Source: CAJQQY01 sp964352225 (GTDB taxonomy: Bacteria > Bacteroidota > Bacteroidia > Chitinophagales > Saprospiraceae). From it: a stretch of 17,892 bases of DNA. The stretch is from assembly GCA_964352225.1 (NCBI GenBank), contig CAYGRM010000106.1:1-17892 (forward strand), read 5' to 3'. The notes beneath the pieces were generated by a model. The model saw only the letters and a program-made list of their open reading frames with translations. It did not search any database and was not told the origin of the DNA. This document shows, piece by piece, positions 14,398 to 17,892 of this stretch (position 1 is the first letter of the stretch; every line of letters starts with the position of its first letter). The position numbers and the translations under genes were made by a program.

Positions 14398-15768
14398 ATG
14401 AGTGTAAATGTTGCCTCGAGCAGGATTTTTTTAGTGTCTACCGACTCCAAGTTTAGCCAAAGATTGGCAACCATTTTACCTTTCAAGTTTGAGTTATCCA
14501 TTTTTAAAAATTGGGATTATGCATTCCGGCATATTCATCAACGGCCTGGTGCTATTTTCTTAGAAGTAGAAGATGAGCTCGCTGATGCGATTCCTTTTTT
14601 AGATAAAATGTTGGCTTTTGATCAAGAAATCCCTATTATTCTTATATCAAAAAACAATAATACCACAGATTTTAAAATACCTCTAAAATCTAATATCTAT
14701 AATAGCTTTCAAAAAGAGGAACTAACCAAACATCGTCTTCATTTTTTACTAAAAAATATCACTCACTCCAACCATCTACAAAGTCAATTAGAAAAATTGA
14801 ATGTGAAAATGCACCATGATATAATCAAAAACATGGTGTACAGCTGTGCAAAAATGCAAAGAGTAGCCCAATTAATTGATAAAGCTACTTATACAAACAT
14901 TGCTTGCTATATCTCAGGAGAGCAAGGAACTGGCAAAGGCGCAGCTGCATATCTAATTCATTACCTTTCGAATAGAAAATCGTTTCCTTATATCTACCTT
15001 AAATTGAGTACAATTGAAAAAGAAGATATAGAAAAAGAATTATTTGGATTCGAAAATCATCAAAGCCAAATCATTCAAAAAGGAAAATTAGAATTGGCTA
15101 ATAAGGGAACATTGTACCTTGAAGATATTCATTTGCTGCCAATCTCTTTTCAAGCTAAGTTCTTAAAAGCTATAAAAACTGGTTACTTCCAAAGAGTAGG
15201 TGGAACAGAAAACATCCCAATTGATCCTCGGTTAATTTCAAGTACAATTGAAAATTTAATTGAAGAAGTGGAAGCTGGACATTTTTTAGAAAGTCTATAT
15301 TATCGCCTGATGGGGTTAACTATCGAGATTCCTTCATTGAAAGATCGCGGAAACGATATTATTTTACTAGCTACTAATTTTATTCAGCAATTTTTAGAAA
15401 AAAATCGTTTACCTGAAAAATCATTATCCAAAAAAGCTAAACAAAAACTCCTCTCCTATTCCTACCCAGGAAATATTCGAGAGCTCAAATCAACGATAGA
15501 GAGAGCGATAGTTTTAGCTGATGATCATTTAATTTCAGAAGATGATATTGAATTTGGAAATGCGTCCAACCAAATTAAATTTTCAGAAAAGGAAATGACC
15601 TTTGAAGAATACAAATCAAGAATTATTCATCATTTTCTACAAAAATATAATCAAGATATTCAAGTCGTTTCTACAAAATTGGATATTGGAAAATCGACTA
15701 TTTATCGAATGTTGAAATCTGAGAAAGAAAAAAGTACAAAAAAAATCAATTGGTTAAATATGTTTTAA
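14398..15768 (+). CDS. NtrC-family AAA+ regulator lacking GAFTGA, with pseudo-receiver and Fis-type HTH
   Basis: This 456-residue protein is predicted to be a cytosolic transcription regulator. Residues about 8-120 fold like a response-regulator receiver, but the acidic cluster is reduced to one D (T15-D16) and the phospho-Asp position in GAIFLEVED appears to be Glu. The AAA+ domain (about 140-385) has Walker A GEQGTGKG (174-181), Walker B GTLYLEDI (237-244; usual order is D then E), YYRL (301-304) and the sensor-II segment YPGNIREL. The loop after ELFGFE (214-219) is NHQSQIIQKGK, about three residues shorter than usual, and contains no GAFTGA, the motif that contacts sigma-54. The first arginine-finger position (usual FRxDLYYRL) reads FLESLYYRL. 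The Fis-type HTH (about 405-440) is well kept: STKLDIGKSTIYRML. It resembles NtrC relatives such as TyrR that do not use sigma-54. No earlier start codon exists in frame after the TAA near 14317. Confidence 0.88.
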   Translation: MSVNVASSRIFLVSTDSKFSQRLATILPFKFELSIFKNWDYAFRHIHQRPGAIFLEVEDELADAIPFLDKMLAFDQEIPIILISKNNNTTDFKIPLKSNIYNSFQKEELTKHRLHFLLKNITHSNHLQSQLEKLNVKMHHDIIKNMVYSCAKMQRVAQLIDKATYTNIACYISGEQGTGKGAAAYLIHYLSNRKSFPYIYLKLSTIEKEDIEKELFGFENHQSQIIQKGKLELANKGTLYLEDIHLLPISFQAKFLKAIKTGYFQRVGGTENIPIDPRLISSTIENLIEEVEAGHFLESLYYRLMGLTIEIPSLKDRGNDIILLATNFIQQFLEKNRLPEKSLSKKAKQKLLSYSYPGNIRELKSTIERAIVLADDHLISEDDIEFGNASNQIKFSEKEMTFEEYKSRIIHHFLQKYNQDIQVVSTKLDIGKSTIYRMLKSEKEKSTKKINWLNMF

Positions 15769-15794
15769 GCCAACTTTTCGCTTCCCATTTCTAG

Positions 15795-15842
15795 AAAAAT
15801 AGGAGATATCTTTTGGAGACAGAAGGTATCTCCTATTTTTTT
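15795..15842. terminator. Intrinsic terminator of the regulator gene
   Basis: AAAAATAGGAGATA (15795-15808) pairs perfectly with TATCTCCTATTTTT (15827-15840), loop 18 nt, T-run 15836-15842. It begins 26 bp after the regulator stop and separates it from the fasciclin gene, which must therefore have its own promoter. Confidence 0.93.
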
Positions 15843-15864
15843 GTCATTCATCTTACTTTTAGAA

Positions 15865-15905
15865 TATATTTTGTTTAACTTTTTTTTTCATTTCTTTAAA
15901 CAAAA
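15865..15905 (+). promoter_or_regulatory. Spaced inverted repeat and -7-like box upstream of fasciclin gene
   Basis: TTTTGTTTAA (15869-15878) is the exact inverse of TTAAACAAAA (15896-15905), separated by 17 bp. TATATTTTG (15865-15873), a TAnnTTTG box with one extra T, overlaps the left arm. The arrangement fits an operator over a promoter, about 70-110 bp before the ATG. A leader hairpin is the alternative. Confidence 0.4.
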
Positions 15906-15973
15906 CCTAAATCCTCCGCGTTCTATCCACAACTAAAATATTTAATATCAAATCACTTTAAAAAATTAATAAA

Positions 15974-16921
15974 ATGAAAAAAAATCTTTCTTTTCTAGGA
16001 TGGACACTACTATTAGCATTACCATTTTTATTTGTTGCTTGCGGCGATGACGATGAGGATCCAATGGATAATGAACCGATGAGTATTGTTGAAATTGCAA
16101 GTGGAGATGCTCAATTCAGTACTTTAGTTGCAGCTTTACAACAAGCTAATTTAGTTTCTGTTCTTGAGGGAACTGGTCCTTTTACTGTTTTTGCTCCAAC
16201 CAATACAGCATTCACAAACGCAGGAATTGACTTAGCTACTATCTCCGACGAAGCCTTAACAGAAGTATTATTGTATCACGTTTTGGGAGGTGCTAAAATC
16301 ACTTCAGGAGATTTATCAGAAGGACAAACTTATGCTTCTACAGCTTCAACTTATGGCCCTAATGGTACACAGCTCTCTGTTCTTATCGAAAAAGGTGCAA
16401 ATGGAGTAGTATTGAATGGAAATACTAATGTTTCTACACCAGATGTAGATGCTACTAATGGTGTAATTCACATCGTTGACAGAGTACTTATGCCATTAGA
16501 TATAGTTGGACATGCTTCTGCAAATAGTAATTTCACTTCTTTAGTTGGTGCATTAGCTGCAGCTGATGGAAATCTTGTTGATCTTTTACAGACAGATGGT
16601 CCATTCACAGTATTTGCTCCCTTGAATAGTGCATTTACTGCAATTCAATCTACAGTTGATGGATTAACTACGGAACAATTGTCAAAAGTTTTAACATACC
16701 ATGTTGTTACTCTAGGAAATGTAAGATCAACTGATCTGTCAGATGGGCAAATAGTTCCAACGGCAAATGCTTCAGAAGAATTTACTGTAAACATTTCAGG
16801 TACAACTGTAACATTAACTGATGTAGGAGGAGGCGTATCTACTGTTCGTTTGACAGATGTACAAGCTACGAATGGAGTAATTCACGTATTGGAAGATGTA
16901 ATTATTCCTGGAAACTTATAA
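15974..16921 (+). CDS. Lipoprotein with two fasciclin (FAS1) domains
   Basis: This 315-residue envelope protein has a lipoprotein signal peptide ending LFVAC with C23 as the lipidated residue. The next residues, GDDDEDPMDNEP, are strongly acidic, a feature associated with surface export of lipoproteins in Bacteroidota. Two FAS1 domains follow, about 37-173 and 177-314. Each has the opening segment (SIVEIASGDAQFSTLVAAL; ANSNFTSLVGALAAA), the H1 block GPFTVFAPTNTAF / GPFTVFAPLNSAF, the YH motif (LLYHVLGG / LTYHVV) and the H2-type block TNGVIHIVDRVLMP / TNGVIHVLEDVIIP. FAS1 domains mediate cell adhesion in many organisms, so a surface adhesion role is likely. The gene is flanked by terminators and is transcribed alone. 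Confidence 0.94.
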   Translation: MKKNLSFLGWTLLLALPFLFVACGDDDEDPMDNEPMSIVEIASGDAQFSTLVAALQQANLVSVLEGTGPFTVFAPTNTAFTNAGIDLATISDEALTEVLLYHVLGGAKITSGDLSEGQTYASTASTYGPNGTQLSVLIEKGANGVVLNGNTNVSTPDVDATNGVIHIVDRVLMPLDIVGHASANSNFTSLVGALAAADGNLVDLLQTDGPFTVFAPLNSAFTAIQSTVDGLTTEQLSKVLTYHVVTLGNVRSTDLSDGQIVPTANASEEFTVNISGTTVTLTDVGGGVSTVRLTDVQATNGVIHVLEDVIIPGNL

Positions 16922-16953
16922 TAAATTTCATACTTAAATATAATTCGATTTTG

Positions 16954-16993
16954 AATGAGCCATCCTAGTAGTTCCGGATGGCTCATTTTTTTT
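16954..16993 (+). terminator. Intrinsic terminator of the fasciclin gene
   Basis: AATGAGCCATCC (16954-16965) pairs perfectly with GGATGGCTCATT (16976-16987), 10-nt loop, followed by T to 16993. The end of the T-run overlaps the stop codon (16992-16994) of the convergent membrane-protein gene, so the two genes share this boundary. Confidence 0.93.
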
Positions 16994-17735
16994 ATCCTAA
17001 ATTCTCCTTGTTTTCTATTCTAACTGCTTCTCTGGACTTTGTTAAAACGATCTTTCTAATTACCGCAATCAATCCTGCTATTACTAAGATAAACCCACCT
17101 ATCAAAACAACTGCGGCAAATGCTTCATTTCCTGAACAAGAGAGATTACAAGAAACTCCTAAAACCAATATTCCTAAACCGATCGCGACTAAAACTGAGA
17201 AAAATATTGCCAAAAATTTCCCAAAGTCGGTCATTCCTCTTTCTATTTTTTTAAGTTCCCGAACATTACTTTTAACTCTTTTACGAAGTTGTCTTTTCGC
17301 CTTTCTGATTAATTTCCAGTTTTTAATTTTTTTAAATTTTTTCTCCTTTGCCTCCTTTTTTATATCAAGTGCAACTTGCTGAACAGAATATTCTTGCAAA
17401 GAATTTTGTGGAGAAAATGCAAGTCTTGTGGATTGATTACCAATAAAAATCATAAAGATGGCAGTACTAATCATTCCAACTAATTGCCATTTTTTTTCTC
17501 GAAGAAAGGTGCTTTTGAAAATTCCCTTTTTCACATATTTTATTGGATAAAAAGTGTACGCAACCAATATCAATACTCCTGATATATAAAGCATAATGGA
17601 AGGCAATATTATTTTTTCTGTAAAAAGTAATGCGCCAGCATAGAAATAATAATATCCTAAAATAACGTGTAAGATTATTGTTGTGATCAATGCTTTCACT
17701 CTATTATTTTTCGCCCAAATAGATAAATTTTTCAT
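16992..17735 (-). CDS. Unrecognised integral membrane protein with a basic central helix
   Basis: I do not recognise this 247-residue protein. It has five likely membrane helices at about 15-36, 42-63, 82-99, 172-194 and 205-226. Between helices 3 and 4 lies a long, very basic segment (about 125-165: KKEAKEKKFKKIKNWK followed by RKAKRQLRKR), predicted helical and most likely cytoplasmic. Two cysteines sit in the short loop before the last helix (GVSCNLSCSGN), and a charged C-terminal tail ends in IENKENLG. No catalytic or transport motif is visible. The ATG is preceded by AT-rich DNA with a candidate -7 element, and the stop overlaps the fasciclin terminator. Function unknown. Confidence 0.8.
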   Translation of the reverse strand: MKNLSIWAKNNRVKALITTIILHVILGYYYFYAGALLFTEKIILPSIMLYISGVLILVAYTFYPIKYVKKGIFKSTFLREKKWQLVGMISTAIFMIFIGNQSTRLAFSPQNSLQEYSVQQVALDIKKEAKEKKFKKIKNWKLIRKAKRQLRKRVKSNVRELKKIERGMTDFGKFLAIFFSVLVAIGLGILVLGVSCNLSCSGNEAFAAVVLIGGFILVIAGLIAVIRKIVLTKSREAVRIENKENLG

Positions 17736-17797
17736 TGGTTTTATTTTTAAATTTAGAAATCTGGTGTTATAAATTCCCTAAAAGTGAAAGATGATTA

Positions 17798-17805
17798 CAA
17801 ACTTA
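17798..17805 (-). promoter_or_regulatory. Candidate -7 element for the membrane-protein gene
   Basis: The minus strand reads TAAGTTTG, an exact TAnnTTTG match, about 62 bp before the ATG at 17735. A TTTG lies only 6 bp upstream of it, too close to be a -33 element. Confidence 0.4.
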
Positions 17806-17856
17806 GTTTTACAAAAAAAACTTAATTTATTTAAGATAAGTAAATATTTGATCCTC

Positions 17857-17892
17857 AAAAAAAATCCTTTTAGACTATTAATATCTAAAAGG
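17857..17892 (-). terminator. Intrinsic terminator of a gene beyond the right edge
   Basis: CCTTTTAGA (17866-17874) pairs with TCTAAAAGG (17884-17892) around 9 nt. On the minus strand the hairpin is followed by ATTTTTTTT (17865-17857 in reverse). It implies a minus-strand gene ending just outside the window. The stem may extend past the edge. Confidence 0.8.

Noticed and set aside
14232..14501. 89-codon minus-strand frame across the regulator leader and start
   Set aside because: It overlaps the hairpin and the first codons of the supported regulator gene and resembles no family.

Overview
The window looks like chromosomal DNA of a low-GC, free-living Bacteroidota, most likely class Saprospiria (Lewinella/Haliscomenobacter-like). 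Three things point there: secreted proteins carrying the type IX secretion (T9SS) type-B sorting domain, a long SprB-repeat protein, and start codons without Shine-Dalgarno sites but with TAnnTTTG-type -7 promoter elements upstream. The assignment is inferred from protein style; no rRNA or tRNA gene is present. I see no transposase, integrase, phage gene, CRISPR array or plasmid function.

Layout. (1) 105-1331 (+): imidazolonepropionase HutI, followed by a 580-bp gap with a palindromic repeat-like element. (2) 1912-6585 (+): a 1557-residue secreted mosaic protein (signal peptide, Saprospiria-style N-terminal region, cohesin-like domain, about 11 SprB repeats, Ig/PKD-like module, type-B sorting domain), closed by a strong bidirectional terminator. 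(3) 6681-9586 (-): a DUF1573 lipoprotein followed, across an intrinsic terminator, by a TPR-fused cytosolic histidine kinase. (4) 9920-13498 (-): a LamG-type secreted protein with a sorting domain, the nucleoid protein YbaB/EbfC, then murQ with a second LamG-type protein that lacks the sorting domain. (5) 13576-14025 (+): a small secreted CxxC protein divergent from murQ. (6) 14398-15768 (+): an unusual NtrC-family regulator whose leader holds repeats, a sigma-54-like site and an attenuator-like hairpin. (7) 15974-16921 (+): a two-domain fasciclin lipoprotein. (8) 16992-17735 (-): an unrecognised five-helix membrane protein, with the terminator of another minus-strand gene at the right edge.

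How the genes fit together. Much of the coding capacity goes to the cell surface: the SprB/cohesin protein, two LamG proteins, the fasciclin and DUF1573 lipoproteins and the small secreted protein. The rest is housekeeping (histidine catabolism, MurNAc-6P recycling, nucleoid protein) and two orphan regulators. No classical pathway operon is complete here. The most unusual locus is 14026-15768. It encodes an NtrC-like AAA+ protein without the GAFTGA sigma-54 contact loop, with a swapped Walker B acidic pair, a missing first arginine-finger position and a degenerate receiver domain. Its 370-bp leader carries TTGAGAAC repeats, a sigma-54-like -24/-12 match and a 14-bp stem with a T-run. Second in interest are three AATTATCG copies just upstream of the first LamG gene, and the LamG paralogue that has lost its T9SS tail and sits behind murQ. 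I found no clear new multi-gene system; the novelty is mainly in regulation and protein architecture.
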